Of a stretch of DNA of 64,000 bases, positions 27,336 through 35,659 are shown one piece after another (within the stretch, counting starts at the first letter, position 1; each line of letters opens with the position of its first letter). The position numbers and the translations under genes are program-made. Under the pieces are notes generated by a model. That model worked only from the letters and a program-made list of their open reading frames with translations. It was not told where the DNA came from and ran no database searches. The stretch is from positions 62,001 through 126,000 of the forward strand of contig JALHOF010000005.1 of the NCBI GenBank assembly GCA_022843145.1, read 5' to 3'. The stretch comes from Hyphomicrobium sp. (GTDB lineage: Bacteria > Pseudomonadota > Alphaproteobacteria > Rhizobiales > Hyphomicrobiaceae).

Positions 27336-28607
27336 ATGTGGCTGGCGCTGCAAAGTGTCGTGGGCATTCTCGCGATCCCGTTGATCGCTTGGGCGCTATC
27401 GGAGGAGAGGGGGCTGCTCCCTGCGAAGACCGTGTTGCGAATAGTTGCCGGCGCGCTCGCCGTGCAAATCGTTATCGCGCTGGTTCTGCTCAAGTTGCCG
27501 GCCTCGCGGGCGTTATTCGAGGGACTCGCACATGTCGTGCTTGCCGTCCAGAATGCCACCGACGCCGGCGCGCAACTCGTCTTTGGATACCTGGCCGGTG
27601 CGCCCGCTCCGTTCGAGATGACCCGGCCTGAAAACAACTTCGTCATTGCCGCCCGCGTATTTCCGATGATCCTGGTGCTCTCGGCGATCGTGCGGCTTCT
27701 TTACCATTGGGGTATCCTGCAACGCGTGGTTGCCGGATTTGCCTATTTGCTGCGGCATTCGCTCGGCACGGGCGGGCCGTTGTCGACCGTCTCCGCCGCG
27801 AGCGTGTTCCTCGGCATCATCGAGGCACCCTTGATGATCCGGCCATACCTTTCCGGGATGGGGCGCGGCGCCTTCTTCGCGACAATGTGCGTCGCGATGG
27901 CGACCGTCGCTGGAACGGTGATGGCGCTCTATGCGTCGATCCTCGCTCCGCTGGTCCCCGGCGCCGCAGGGCACCTGCTCGCGGCGTCGCTGATGAACGT
28001 TCCCGCGGCGTTGATGATCGCGCGGCTGATGGTGCCGCGGGATTTCGAGGGTGGTCCAGATACCGCAGTGATGGGCGATGGCGAGAGCAGCCGGTCGGCG
28101 ATGGACGCGGTGGCGCAAGGCACGATCGACGGACTGCGGCTCGTGGCCACGGTGGCGGCGCTTCTGATCGTCATCGTGTCGTTGGTGGCGCTCGTCAACG
28201 CAATGATCGCAGCCTTGGGCGAACCCTTCGGCATTCGCGTCACGCTTCAGGGGCTGCTCGGCATGCTCTGTGCGCCGCTGGCCTGGATGATCGGCATTCC
28301 GTGGGCGGAAGCCGGCACCGCCGGCGCGCTGCTCGGACAGAAGGTCGTGCTCAACGAGTTTCTCGCCTACCTCGAGCTGGCGAAAACACCGGCCGCCGAG
28401 CTGTCGGAGCGTTCGCGGATCATCCTGACTTACGCGCTGTGCAGCTTCGCCAATCTGGGCTCGCTCGGCATCCTGATCGGCGGGCTGGCGGCGATGGCGC
28501 CCGAGCGGAGAACGGAGATTGCCGAACTGGCCCCGCGCGCGGTCGTCGCCGGGTTCTTCGCGAGCCTTCTGTCAGCCGCGATCGTCGGATTGATCGCCGC
28601 CGGCTGA
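27336..28607 (+). CDS. Concentrative nucleoside transporter (NupC/CNT) family permease
   Basis: A 423-residue integral membrane protein with about ten hydrophobic helices. Family blocks include NNFVIAARVFPMILVLSAIV, SVFLGIIEAPLMIRPYL, MCVAMATVAGTVMALYA, GQKVVLNEFLAYLEL and ALCSFANLGSLGILIGGLA, all characteristic of CNT transporters, which import nucleosides with H+ or Na+. ATG at 27336 is preferred because GGGGG lies about six bases upstream; ATG at 27315 and a longer frame to 27126 are alternatives. No nucleoside catabolism gene is next to it. Confidence 0.9.
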   Translation: MWLALQSVVGILAIPLIAWALSEERGLLPAKTVLRIVAGALAVQIVIALVLLKLPASRALFEGLAHVVLAVQNATDAGAQLVFGYLAGAPAPFEMTRPENNFVIAARVFPMILVLSAIVRLLYHWGILQRVVAGFAYLLRHSLGTGGPLSTVSAASVFLGIIEAPLMIRPYLSGMGRGAFFATMCVAMATVAGTVMALYASILAPLVPGAAGHLLAASLMNVPAALMIARLMVPRDFEGGPDTAVMGDGESSRSAMDAVAQGTIDGLRLVATVAALLIVIVSLVALVNAMIAALGEPFGIRVTLQGLLGMLCAPLAWMIGIPWAEAGTAGALLGQKVVLNEFLAYLELAKTPAAELSERSRIILTYALCSFANLGSLGILIGGLAAMAPERRTEIAELAPRAVVAGFFASLLSAAIVGLIAAG

Positions 28608-28651
28608 CGCGGATCGGTATTGTGAGTCATTCGCGGCTCAGCACAAAAGAA

Positions 28652-28682
28652 ATCCCCGCCGACCAGTCTGGGCGGCGGGGAT
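28652..28682 (-). terminator. Intrinsic terminator of the Cys-tail protein gene
   Basis: ATCCCCGCC (28652-28660) and GGCGGGGAT (28674-28682) form a perfect 9-bp stem. Reading the minus strand, TTCTTTTGTGC follows directly. It lies 27 nt past the stop of the gene at 28709 and also faces the end of the CNT gene. Confidence 0.82.
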
Positions 28683-28708
28683 CGCATCATTGAACCGGCA
28701 CCGTGTGA

Positions 28709-29188
28709 TCAGCACTCGTTGCGGAGCTTGCGACAGGCCCACTTTTCGCCGTCGTCACAACGGTCGTCCCACTTCCGGCACTGCCACTTCGACGGGCCGT
28801 CACGATCACGATCACGATCACGATAGCGGCGGCCTTCGGCGTTCGATGGCTTGGAGCTGAGCAGAATGGCCGTGGCAGCGAGCGCGGCGATGCCGACTGC
28901 GACACCGGCGTTGTTGTTCCGCTTCTTGACGACGACGACCTTGTTGCCGCCCCCGCCACCACCACCGCCGAATCCGCCGCCGCCCTTGCCCTTCTGGGCA
29001 ACGACCATCGTGCCGACCGCGGGGGCCGGTGCGACGAGCGCCTTCAGTTCGCTGTTGCCTGGCGCCGACATCGTGTCACGCGGCATGAAGCTCTGCGGTG
29101 CTTCCGCGGCGACTGCCGTCATGGAGCCCGCAGCGATTGCGGCAGCACTGATGGCTGCGGCCCAAAAGCCGCTCTTCGAATTGATCAT
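28709..29188 (-). CDS. Secreted/membrane protein with Cys-rich tail (paralogue of 7864-8136)
   Basis: A 159-residue protein. The signal peptide spans about residues 1-28 (AAAIAAGSMTAVAA). A Gly-rich stretch (KGGGGFGGGGGGGG) is followed by a Lys/Arg/Asn cluster, a hydrophobic helix GVAVGIAALAATAILLSS, an RDRDRDRD run encoded by a hexanucleotide repeat, and the tail C-x6-C-D-D-G-x3-A-C-R-x5-C. The last two elements match the 90-residue protein at 7864-8136. ATG at 29188 is used; 29203 is possible. Function unknown; the architecture suggests an envelope protein with two disulfides. Confidence 0.78.
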   Translation of the reverse strand: MINSKSGFWAAAISAAAIAAGSMTAVAAEAPQSFMPRDTMSAPGNSELKALVAPAPAVGTMVVAQKGKGGGGFGGGGGGGGNKVVVVKKRNNNAGVAVGIAALAATAILLSSKPSNAEGRRYRDRDRDRDGPSKWQCRKWDDRCDDGEKWACRKLRNEC

Positions 29189-29359
29189 ATAGGACACTCC
29201 CACTTGTCAGTTTCCGCGGTGCATTTCGTCTAAATCTGATCGTCATTTGACGTTGCAATATTGCATCGTTCACTGTCGATGTCGCGTGCAATTTCAGGCT
29301 GTTCAAGGGCGGTGAGATGCTCCGCTTACTGGATGTCTCGGAGTTCCAGCGCAGTCGCA

Positions 29360-30031
29360 TTATCGCCAGCGTCGAAGGTCGTTCGGCTCATCGACATCGA
29401 GGAAAATGTCGGACACTGTGTAAGCCACGGCGATCACGCGGTTCGGCCGCATGGCGCGTTCGGCCGCGATCAGCGCTTTGCCGCCGACATCCCCCTCCAG
29501 CGCCATTAATGACGCGAACAACCTTTTCGGCCAGATCACCGGATTGCGTTGATTGCCATCTGGCGTCGCCGCGTGGACGACAGCATCGCAGCCCGACGCC
29601 GCGAATGTCGAAATGAGTTCGTCACATATCGAAGCCCTCATGCCCGGCATGTCGCCCGGCACGATCATTGCGCTGGACGCCCAGGACGGAAGCGCCCCGA
29701 TGCCGGCCGCGATGGAACTGGCGATGCCGCGGCCAGGGTCGGGATTGGCAACAATACGGAGGCGATGTGAATGAGCCATCCGATGGCCTTCCAGCGCGGC
29801 TGCAATCGCTGACGTGTCGGCAGGCGCAACGACGACGACTTCGGCGACCCGGCTAGCCAACAGTGCGCCCGCGACGCGTGCGACGAGGGTCTCGCCGTCC
29901 AGTTCAGCCAGTAGCTTGTTTTGAGGGCCAAATCGGCTCGATGCACCAGCCGCCAGAAGCACGGCGGCAACCGCTTCGGCGGATACAGGACCCGAAACCT
30001 CATCTTGCTCCATTTCGCGCGCGTTATCCAT
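29360..30031 (-). CDS. MobA-like NTP transferase (MocA/CoxD-type nucleotidyltransferase)
   Basis: About 223 residues. The nucleotidyltransferase signature LLAAGASSRFGPQNKLLAEL includes the pyrophosphate-binding loop, VVVVAPADTSAIAAAL forms the second strand, and MIVPGDMPGM carries the metal-binding Asp. The family includes MocA, which attaches CMP or GMP to the molybdenum cofactor, and proteins near xanthine or CO dehydrogenases; no such dehydrogenase is in the window. The start is uncertain: ATGs at 30031 and 30013 both suit the domain, while the frame stays open to 30232. It is divergent from the gene at 30158. Confidence 0.78.
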   Translation of the reverse strand: MDNAREMEQDEVSGPVSAEAVAAVLLAAGASSRFGPQNKLLAELDGETLVARVAGALLASRVAEVVVVAPADTSAIAAALEGHRMAHSHRLRIVANPDPGRGIASSIAAGIGALPSWASSAMIVPGDMPGMRASICDELISTFAASGCDAVVHAATPDGNQRNPVIWPKRLFASLMALEGDVGGKALIAAERAMRPNRVIAVAYTVSDIFLDVDEPNDLRRWR

Positions 30032-30157
30032 TTGTTGGTGCTTGGAAATCAGCCGATTGCAAGTTCGCACGTCGCGCTCCATATCGTCGGGAGCGCTCGG
30101 GACAGAATACCTGAGTCCAAGCAAACCGGCGGACCATCCGTCGCCCGAGTGTGACCG

Positions 30158-31168
30158 ATGAGATGGCTGAGAAACATCCTTGTTCTGCTGACGATCGCGG
30201 GCGCGGTGCTGGTCGCGGTTCCCGCTCTCCATAAGCGCGACATTGGACAGCTGTCACCACGGAGCGGGCCACCACTGACAGAGGTCGCGACGTGGGGCTA
30301 TCAGCTCCAGCGCGTCGAACCCGCGTCGATACCGGAGAGCGTCGATCTCCTCGTCACCGACTACTCGCGCGATGGCAGCGATCTCGGTGCATGGACGGCC
30401 GCCGAGGTCGCGTCCCTGCGCCGGAGATCGGGTGGCAAGCCACGGATCGTGCTGGCATATTTATCCATTGGAGAGGCTGAATCCTATCGCGGATACTGGC
30501 GGCAACACTGGCGCGTCGCACGTCCGTCCTGGCTCGGCACCGAGAACAAGGACTGGCGGGGCAACTACGCGGTTCGATTCTGGGATCCGGCCTGGCAAAG
30601 GCTCATCTTCGACGCCGATCCAGGGGTTGTGTCACGCACACTTCAGTACTGGATCCCTCGGTGGGTTCCCGCACCATACCTCGATCGTATTCTCGCGGCG
30701 GGCTTCGACGGCGTATTTCTCGACAAGGTAGACGGTTACGAGGATTGGCCGGTCGAGCGTCCGCAGGCGCCGGACGACATGGTCCAGTTCGTAACCGCGA
30801 TCGCCGACTACGCGCGCCGGTTGCGGCCTGGATTTCTCGTCGTGCCGCAGAATGCCGAGGAATTGCTGAGTAAGGATGCCTATCGCGCAAAGATCGACGC
30901 GATCGCCAAGGAGGATCTGTCCTATGGCATTCCGGGAGATGGAACACCCAATGAACCCGACGAAATCGCGTCGGCTCAAGAGCATTTGTCAAGGCTAGCG
31001 GCGGATGGAAAGCCGGTATTTGTGGTCGAGTATGTGAACGATCCGGAGGTGCGCCGCATCCTCATGATTCAATCAGAGATTGCTGGCCAAAAGTTGCTGT
31101 TCGCGACGCGCGAACTCAACCTGCCGCCTGAGACTCTTGAGATAGCCGACTCACCAGCATCAAAATAA
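30158..31168 (+). CDS. Secreted GH114-like (MJ1477/TM1410 family) putative glycoside hydrolase
   Basis: A 336-residue protein with an N-terminal signal or anchor (about residues 5-23). The TIM-barrel motifs of the MJ1477/TM1410 family are clear: EVATWGYQLQ, DLLVTDYSRDG, IVLAYLSIGEAESYRGYW, WLGTENKDWRGNYAVRFWDP, and GFDGVFLDKVDGYEDW with the probable catalytic Asp residues. GFLVVPQNAEELL follows. Relatives include endo-alpha-1,4-polygalactosaminidase, so an exopolysaccharide substrate is plausible but unproven. An AT-rich stretch with a short ATAATAT/ATATTAT dyad (31166-31192) follows the stop. Confidence 0.82.
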   Translation: MRWLRNILVLLTIAGAVLVAVPALHKRDIGQLSPRSGPPLTEVATWGYQLQRVEPASIPESVDLLVTDYSRDGSDLGAWTAAEVASLRRRSGGKPRIVLAYLSIGEAESYRGYWRQHWRVARPSWLGTENKDWRGNYAVRFWDPAWQRLIFDADPGVVSRTLQYWIPRWVPAPYLDRILAAGFDGVFLDKVDGYEDWPVERPQAPDDMVQFVTAIADYARRLRPGFLVVPQNAEELLSKDAYRAKIDAIAKEDLSYGIPGDGTPNEPDEIASAQEHLSRLAADGKPVFVVEYVNDPEVRRILMIQSEIAGQKLLFATRELNLPPETLEIADSPASK

Positions 31169-31296
31169 TATTGATATTTTTCAGTATATTATATGGACTG
31201 TCCGCGCCTCTTGCGCGAGCAGCGACGGCGGGCGCGCGACTCCATTAAGGTTGTCAGATCTCGCCAAAATTTCGCCTGGGTTGCGCCACGCGAATC

Positions 31297-32031
31297 ATGC
31301 AGATTCAATCTATGAGTGAATCTGTACCTGTAAAGTGCGTGTGCTCGTCGGTGGCGTTGGCGCTGATCGGCACACTCTTCTTCGGTGTCGTAGCGTCGCC
31401 GCAAACGAAAGCGGCGCGTGTCGAGGCCAATCCCTTGAGCGGCCCCGCGCGGGTGCTCGACGGCGACACGCTCGATATCGGCGGCGTCCGCGTCCGGCTC
31501 GAAGGCATAGATGCGCCCGAGCACGGCCAGAGTTGCCGGAAGCGCGGCGGCGAAAGTTGGAATTGCGGCAGCGCCGCCGCCAACACGCTCGAGAAGATGA
31601 TCGGCAGCCAAACTGTCGATTGCACCCCGAGCGGCCAGGACAAATATGGCCGGACTCTCGGCCTCTGCCGCGCCGGAACTCTCGATCTCAACAACGAGAT
31701 GGTGCGCCAAGGCCTAGCCTGGGCATTCGTGAAGTACTCGACGCTGTTCGTCAGCGCCGAAGCGGAGGCCCGCGCAGCGTCAGCCGGCGTCTGGCAGGGC
31801 GCGGCAGATCCGCCTTGGGTCTATCGCGAACGACGCTGGACGAGCGCCGCACCCGAAGCGCCTGAGGGCTGCGCGATCAAAGGCAACGTCTCGTCCAAGG
31901 GCAACATCTATCATCTTCCGTGGAGCCCCTGGTACAACCGCGTCAAAGTCGATGTCGTCCGTGGCGAACGCTGGTTCTGCACAGAAGCCGACGCATTGGC
32001 AGCCGGATGGCGGCCTGCGATGGCGCATTGA
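31297..32031 (+). CDS. Secreted thermonuclease (SNase) family protein
   Basis: A 244-residue protein. A hydrophobic signal segment (about 18-36) precedes an SNase OB-fold. VLDGDTLDIGGVRVRLEGIDAPE holds the Ca-ligand Asp and first catalytic Arg, YGRTLGLC the second Arg, and NNEMVRQGLAWAFVKY is the helix typical of the family. A C-terminal extension of about 50 residues (CAIKGNVSSKGNIYHLPWSP...) is a small Trp/Cys domain found on many bacterial SNases. The start is ATG 31297 or 31312; neither has a good ribosome site. Likely a secreted or periplasmic nuclease. Confidence 0.87.
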   Translation: MQIQSMSESVPVKCVCSSVALALIGTLFFGVVASPQTKAARVEANPLSGPARVLDGDTLDIGGVRVRLEGIDAPEHGQSCRKRGGESWNCGSAAANTLEKMIGSQTVDCTPSGQDKYGRTLGLCRAGTLDLNNEMVRQGLAWAFVKYSTLFVSAEAEARAASAGVWQGAADPPWVYRERRWTSAAPEAPEGCAIKGNVSSKGNIYHLPWSPWYNRVKVDVVRGERWFCTEADALAAGWRPAMAH

Positions 32032-32213
32032 GGACGAGAAGCGAAGTCAGGCGTGCGGGGTGTCGTGACGTGCGTCGGCAACGCGGCCACCGGCTTTCGG
32101 AGGCGCCAAGCCGAAGCGGTTTGGTGTGACTACTTCCCGAGCAGACTTGACTTCGGAGCGATCCGCGGACACGATAATCTCTCAGAAATAGCCTATTTCC
32201 GGGAGGATTCGTC

Positions 32214-33059
32214 GTGTCGAAAGCCAATAGGCTCAAGGCCAACAGGACGTCTTGGACGGCTGCTGCCGTGGCGTTCGGCGCGTTGGCCGTGACAGCCTTG
32301 CTGCCAACGGCGTCCGCCGTGGCGGGCTCGACCTGGAACGGTCTCAGGAACGAAGTGTTCGGCACGCGTCCGATCGAGGACGGCGCCGGACAGATCGCCA
32401 TCAAGGCTCCCTATCGCCCCGACGACGTGCGGGCCGTCCCGATCTCGATCGACGCACGCCTTCCACAGGGTCGATCCGTACGTAAGGTGACGCTGATCGT
32501 CGACGAGAACCCATCGCCTGTCGCGGCCGCATTCGAATTCGGCGGCAGTCGCGCCAATGTCGGGCTGGCGACGAAGGTCCGCCTCAATCAGGAGAGCTAC
32601 ATCCGTGCCGTCGTCGAGGACGACCAGGGCCGGTTGAGCATGGTTTCGACGCTGGTCAAATTCGCCGGCGGCCAGTCCGCATGCTCGGCCCCGCCGACGG
32701 GCGATCCGGCTGAGATCGCAGCCAACATGGGCAAGATGAAACTCGCGCCTGCGCCGGCCAAGGTGGCGGCGACCCAGATCGATCAGCGTGTCCGCCTCGA
32801 CATCCGCCACCCGAACCACAGCGGCATGGCGCTCGACCAGATGACGCTGCTGTATATTCCGCTGCGCGTGGTTTCGAAGCTCGAAGTGAAGAAGGGTGAT
32901 GCCCGCGTCTTCGCGATGACGGGCAGCATGACGTTGAGCGAAAATCCGACGATCGAGTTCGAGGTCCCGGGCCCCGGCACCGAGAAATTAGACGTCACGA
33001 TGAAGGATAGCGACGGCGCGGAATGGCGGCACGAGTTCAACGTCGGGCCAGCCAGCTGA
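32214..33059 (+). CDS. Quinoprotein dehydrogenase-associated SoxYZ-like carrier
   Basis: A 281-residue secreted protein with a Tat/Sec-like signal (about 1-38, ending ASAVAG). A SoxY-like Ig domain (residues about 40-150: FGTRPIEDGAGQIAIKAPY) is fused to a SoxZ-like domain (about 175-281: RLDIRHPNHSGMALD, TLSENPTIEFEVPGPG). In true SoxY the C-terminal GGCGG carries the sulfur substrate on Cys; here the equivalent is GGQSACSAPP, with one Cys in a different setting. Such fusions accompany PQQ dehydrogenases, none of which is in the window. GTG start at 32214 with GGGAGG upstream. Confidence 0.88.
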   Translation: MSKANRLKANRTSWTAAAVAFGALAVTALLPTASAVAGSTWNGLRNEVFGTRPIEDGAGQIAIKAPYRPDDVRAVPISIDARLPQGRSVRKVTLIVDENPSPVAAAFEFGGSRANVGLATKVRLNQESYIRAVVEDDQGRLSMVSTLVKFAGGQSACSAPPTGDPAEIAANMGKMKLAPAPAKVAATQIDQRVRLDIRHPNHSGMALDQMTLLYIPLRVVSKLEVKKGDARVFAMTGSMTLSENPTIEFEVPGPGTEKLDVTMKDSDGAEWRHEFNVGPAS

Positions 33060-33080
33060 CCGCTGGTCAGCCCTTTTCTC
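33055..33080 (+). terminator. Intrinsic terminator overlapping the SoxYZ-like stop codon
   Basis: GCTGACC, loop GCT, GGTCAGC form a perfect 7-bp stem followed by CCTTTTCT. The upstream arm contains the TGA stop of the SoxYZ-like gene. Confidence 0.75.
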
Positions 33081-33401
33081 CACAACTTCGGATTGATCTC
33101 CACGTTCGGCTGACGCGCCGCGTGATTTCGCGTGGACGTTGTGCAGTGGCCGCGACATGACAACATGAACGACACGTCGTGAATTTCACAAAGCATTGAT
33201 AATTAAAGATCTTCTTGTTCATGTCTTTTGTCATGCCGAGACATGAAGATCGAGGCAGCAGATGGCACCCGGCGCGGTGATGGTGCGGGCCGTGAACACC
33301 CTTCGCTACCATTCGATTGGCGAGGTCGATTGGATGCGAATGCGAAGCCGGCGCACAATTATTGGGCAACGAGAAGTCGATCACGACCGGAGCCCCTTGC
33401 C
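33072..33401. other. Gene-free leader with a long dyad upstream of the cyclic-nucleotide-binding protein
   Basis: No convincing gene here. The stretch is locally AT-rich (GAATTTCACAAAG, TTGATAATTAAAGATC). CATGACAACATGAAC at 33156-33170 is mirrored by GTTCATGT...TTGTCATG at 33217-33235, with a 3-nt bulge and a 46-nt spacer. This could be an operator or a large RNA hairpin in the 5' region of the gene at 33402. A frame open from 33228 into that gene is not used because its N-terminal part has no domain. Confidence 0.5.
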
Positions 33402-33842
33402 ATGCTCGATCAAGACCACATCAGGGATATGCTGAACGAGATCCCGCTGTTTGCCGGATGCTCACAGGACGCGCTGTCGAGCATCGCCGAGATCGTCGTC
33501 GAGAAGAACGCGAAACGCGGCGAGATGATCTACGATGCCGGCGATCAGGCGTTGGACATGTACGTGCTCGTGAAGGGTCTCGTCAGTTTCACGACCAAAT
33601 CCGGTGTCGGGCATCTGCACGTCGAAACGCTGATGAAGCGGCACATGATTTTCGGATGGGCGGCGCTCGTGCCGGAACACCCGCGCCGACTCGGCAACGC
33701 CAAATGCCTCGAGGACTGCAAACTGCTGTCGATCAACGGCGACGCGCTGCTCGAGGTGTTCGACAAACACCCGCACGCGGGTTTCATCGTCATGAAGCGG
33801 CTGTGCTCGATGATCGCGAGCACCTTCATCGAGAAGGTGTAA
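33402..33842 (+). CDS. Cyclic nucleotide-binding domain (Crp-like sensor) protein without DNA-binding domain
   Basis: A 146-residue protein consisting of one cNMP-binding beta-barrel. It begins MLDQDHIRDMLNEIPLFAGC, continues with GEMIYDAGDQALDMYVLVKG, and ends in the C-helix GFIVMKRLCSMIASTFIE. The phosphate-binding cassette (typically GE...RAA/T) is replaced by FGWAALVPEHPRRLGNAKC, so nucleotide binding is doubtful. There is no helix-turn-helix, so it is not a Crp transcription factor itself and may act by protein contact. It converges on the methyltransferase gene 11 nt away. Confidence 0.82.
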   Translation: MLDQDHIRDMLNEIPLFAGCSQDALSSIAEIVVEKNAKRGEMIYDAGDQALDMYVLVKGLVSFTTKSGVGHLHVETLMKRHMIFGWAALVPEHPRRLGNAKCLEDCKLLSINGDALLEVFDKHPHAGFIVMKRLCSMIASTFIEKV

Positions 33843-33853
33843 GGACGGCGCGA

Positions 33854-34573
33854 TCAGCCGCCGCGGACAGGCGCGAGGCCGCGGATGGCTCGAGCGCGGA
33901 CGACCTTGCCGATCGGCGCCATCGTCTCCTTCTTCGCTTCGACGACGATGACGCCGCCAAAGCTCGGCGACAGGCGCCCGGCGATGCGCTCCCAGGTGGC
34001 CGCCGAGCGATGCAGGATGAAGCGATGGTCGATCGGCGGGATGTGCAGCGCGTGGCTCCACGACACCGGCGTCAGGAGCGCATCGGTGAGTAGCTGCTGG
34101 AGTTGGTTGCGGCTGTAGGGACGGCCGTGGCCGAAAGGCGTGCGGTCGAGACGCGCCCAGACGCCGCGACGGTTGGGCACGACAAGGACCAACGAACCTT
34201 CCGGAGCGAGAACGCGCCAGATCTCACGCAACAGCGGGCCGGGCCGTTGCGCTTGCTCCAGGCAGTGCACCGCGAGCATGCGATCGACGCTGTTGTCGGG
34301 CAGCGGCAGGTGCGTCTCCTCGACCAGCACGCTGCGCACAAGCCCGGACGACGGCCACACCAGCGCGCCCTGCTCGGCCGGCATCAGAGCGCCGATGCGC
34401 CGTGATTCGTTGCGGTAGGGTCCGAGGTAGGGCGTGGGATAGCCGAGGCCCATGACGGTCAGACCCTTCACGCCCGTCCAGCGCGCACGGACCTGCGGCC
34501 CGAGCAGGCGGCGCACCACCTGGCCGAGTGGGGTCATGTAGAAGTCGCGCACGGTTTCGACGTCGAGATGCAT
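33854..34573 (-). CDS. Class I SAM-dependent methyltransferase-domain protein
   Basis: A 239-residue protein. The N-terminal part MHLDVETVRDFYMTPLGQVV is followed by VKGLTVMGLGYPTPYL at the place of motif I (a degenerate GxGxG) and by VDRMLAVHCLEQAQRPGPLL with a methyltransferase_11-type motif. VWRVLAPEGSLVLVVPNRRG is the post-motif strand, and GRPYSRNQLQQLLTDA resembles C-terminal helices of the family. A homologue of this kind often sits beside gloB in alphaproteobacteria; no gloB is here. Substrate unknown. Confidence 0.8.
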   Translation of the reverse strand: MHLDVETVRDFYMTPLGQVVRRLLGPQVRARWTGVKGLTVMGLGYPTPYLGPYRNESRRIGALMPAEQGALVWPSSGLVRSVLVEETHLPLPDNSVDRMLAVHCLEQAQRPGPLLREIWRVLAPEGSLVLVVPNRRGVWARLDRTPFGHGRPYSRNQLQQLLTDALLTPVSWSHALHIPPIDHRFILHRSAATWERIAGRLSPSFGGVIVVEAKKETMAPIGKVVRARAIRGLAPVRGG

Positions 34574-34864
34574 GGCGGAAGCTGGGCCGTATGATGGGCG
34601 GTGCTGTTGGCTGAAGGAGTTGGGATGGCCGGAGTGGAACGATCATGCCCGATTTCCGCGCGAAGAGCACGCGGGCGCGGATGATAGGGCGAATGACGAC
34701 TCGTGTTCCGGTTCTGTCATCGGCTTGCCATTGCGGCCACGATCCGAGCAACTGTCAGACCCAAAAAGAATACTGGCATCTCCATGTTTCTAGTGTGGAT
34801 TTTTCTCCTGACGTTCGGCTTCGAGACGAGCCGCGCGCGGGGACCAAGTGTCAGGTGAGCGACG

Positions 34865-35659
34865 CTAACGCGCGTTGCGGGAGCCGCCGAGCGTCAGCGA
34901 CAAGCCGGCGAGAAGGGCCATGACGAGAACGATCGACGGGCCGCCCGGAGCGTCGGTATAGAGCGAGAGACCAAGCCCGAGCGTGGTGCTGGCGATGCCG
35001 GTGAGCGCGGCGAGCAAGGCCATGCGCTCAGGCGTCGAGGAGAACGGGCGGGCGGCGACGGACGGCACGATGAGAAAGGCGATGACCAGGAGAATGCCGA
35101 CGATCTTCATGCCGATGGCGATGGTCAACGCGAGGACGAGCGTGAAGGCGATGCGGACACGGTCGCGGGAGACGCCCTCGGCGGCGGCCAGCTCCTCGTG
35201 CACGGCGAGGCGGAGCAGCGACGACCACAGCCATGCCATCGCCGCGAGCGCCAGCGCGCCACCGCCGTAGACCCACATGAGATCGGAGCCGGTGACGGCG
35301 AACACGTCGCCGAACAGGTAGCCCATGAGATCGACGGATGGGCCGCGCACGAGAGCGGTGGCAATGACACCGGCGGCGAGTGCGCCGAAGTGCATGAGGC
35401 CGAGAATGCTGTCGACCGGCACGGCGGTTTGCCGGCCGGCGAGGATCAGCAGCCCGGCGACGGCAAGCGCAACGAGCAACACGCTGATGGTCAGGTCGAG
35501 CTGGAACATGAGGCCGAGCGCGACGCCGAGCAGACTGGCCTGGGCGACGGTCTCACCGAAGTAGGCCATGCGATTCCAGACCACGAAGCAGCCGAGTGGG
35601 GCAGCGACGATGGCGAGGCCGACGCCGGCGGCGAGCGCACGCAGCAGATAGGGCTCCAT
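34865..35659 (-). CDS. znuB: Zinc ABC transporter permease
   Basis: A 264-residue permease with eight or so hydrophobic helices. Family blocks are VWNRMAYFGETVAQASLLGV near the N-terminus, LMHFGALAAGVIATAL, and GVSRDRVRIAFTLVLALTIAIGMKIVGILLVIA (split over two helices), typical of the ABC-3/ZnuB family. It forms the inner-membrane channel for zinc. The start ATG shares one base with the znuC stop (TGATG), so translation is coupled. No ZnuA binding protein gene follows; the next 290 bases downstream (34574-34864) hold no convincing gene. Confidence 0.93.
   Translation of the reverse strand: MEPYLLRALAAGVGLAIVAAPLGCFVVWNRMAYFGETVAQASLLGVALGLMFQLDLTISVLLVALAVAGLLILAGRQTAVPVDSILGLMHFGALAAGVIATALVRGPSVDLMGYLFGDVFAVTGSDLMWVYGGGALALAAMAWLWSSLLRLAVHEELAAAEGVSRDRVRIAFTLVLALTIAIGMKIVGILLVIAFLIVPSVAARPFSSTPERMALLAALTGIASTTLGLGLSLYTDAPGGPSIVLVMALLAGLSLTLGGSRNAR

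Noticed and set aside
34574-34864. Frames at 34572-34793 and 34645-34923 as small genes
   Set aside because: No ribosome site, no hydrophobic or domain feature; they overlap the neighbouring methyltransferase or znuB ends.
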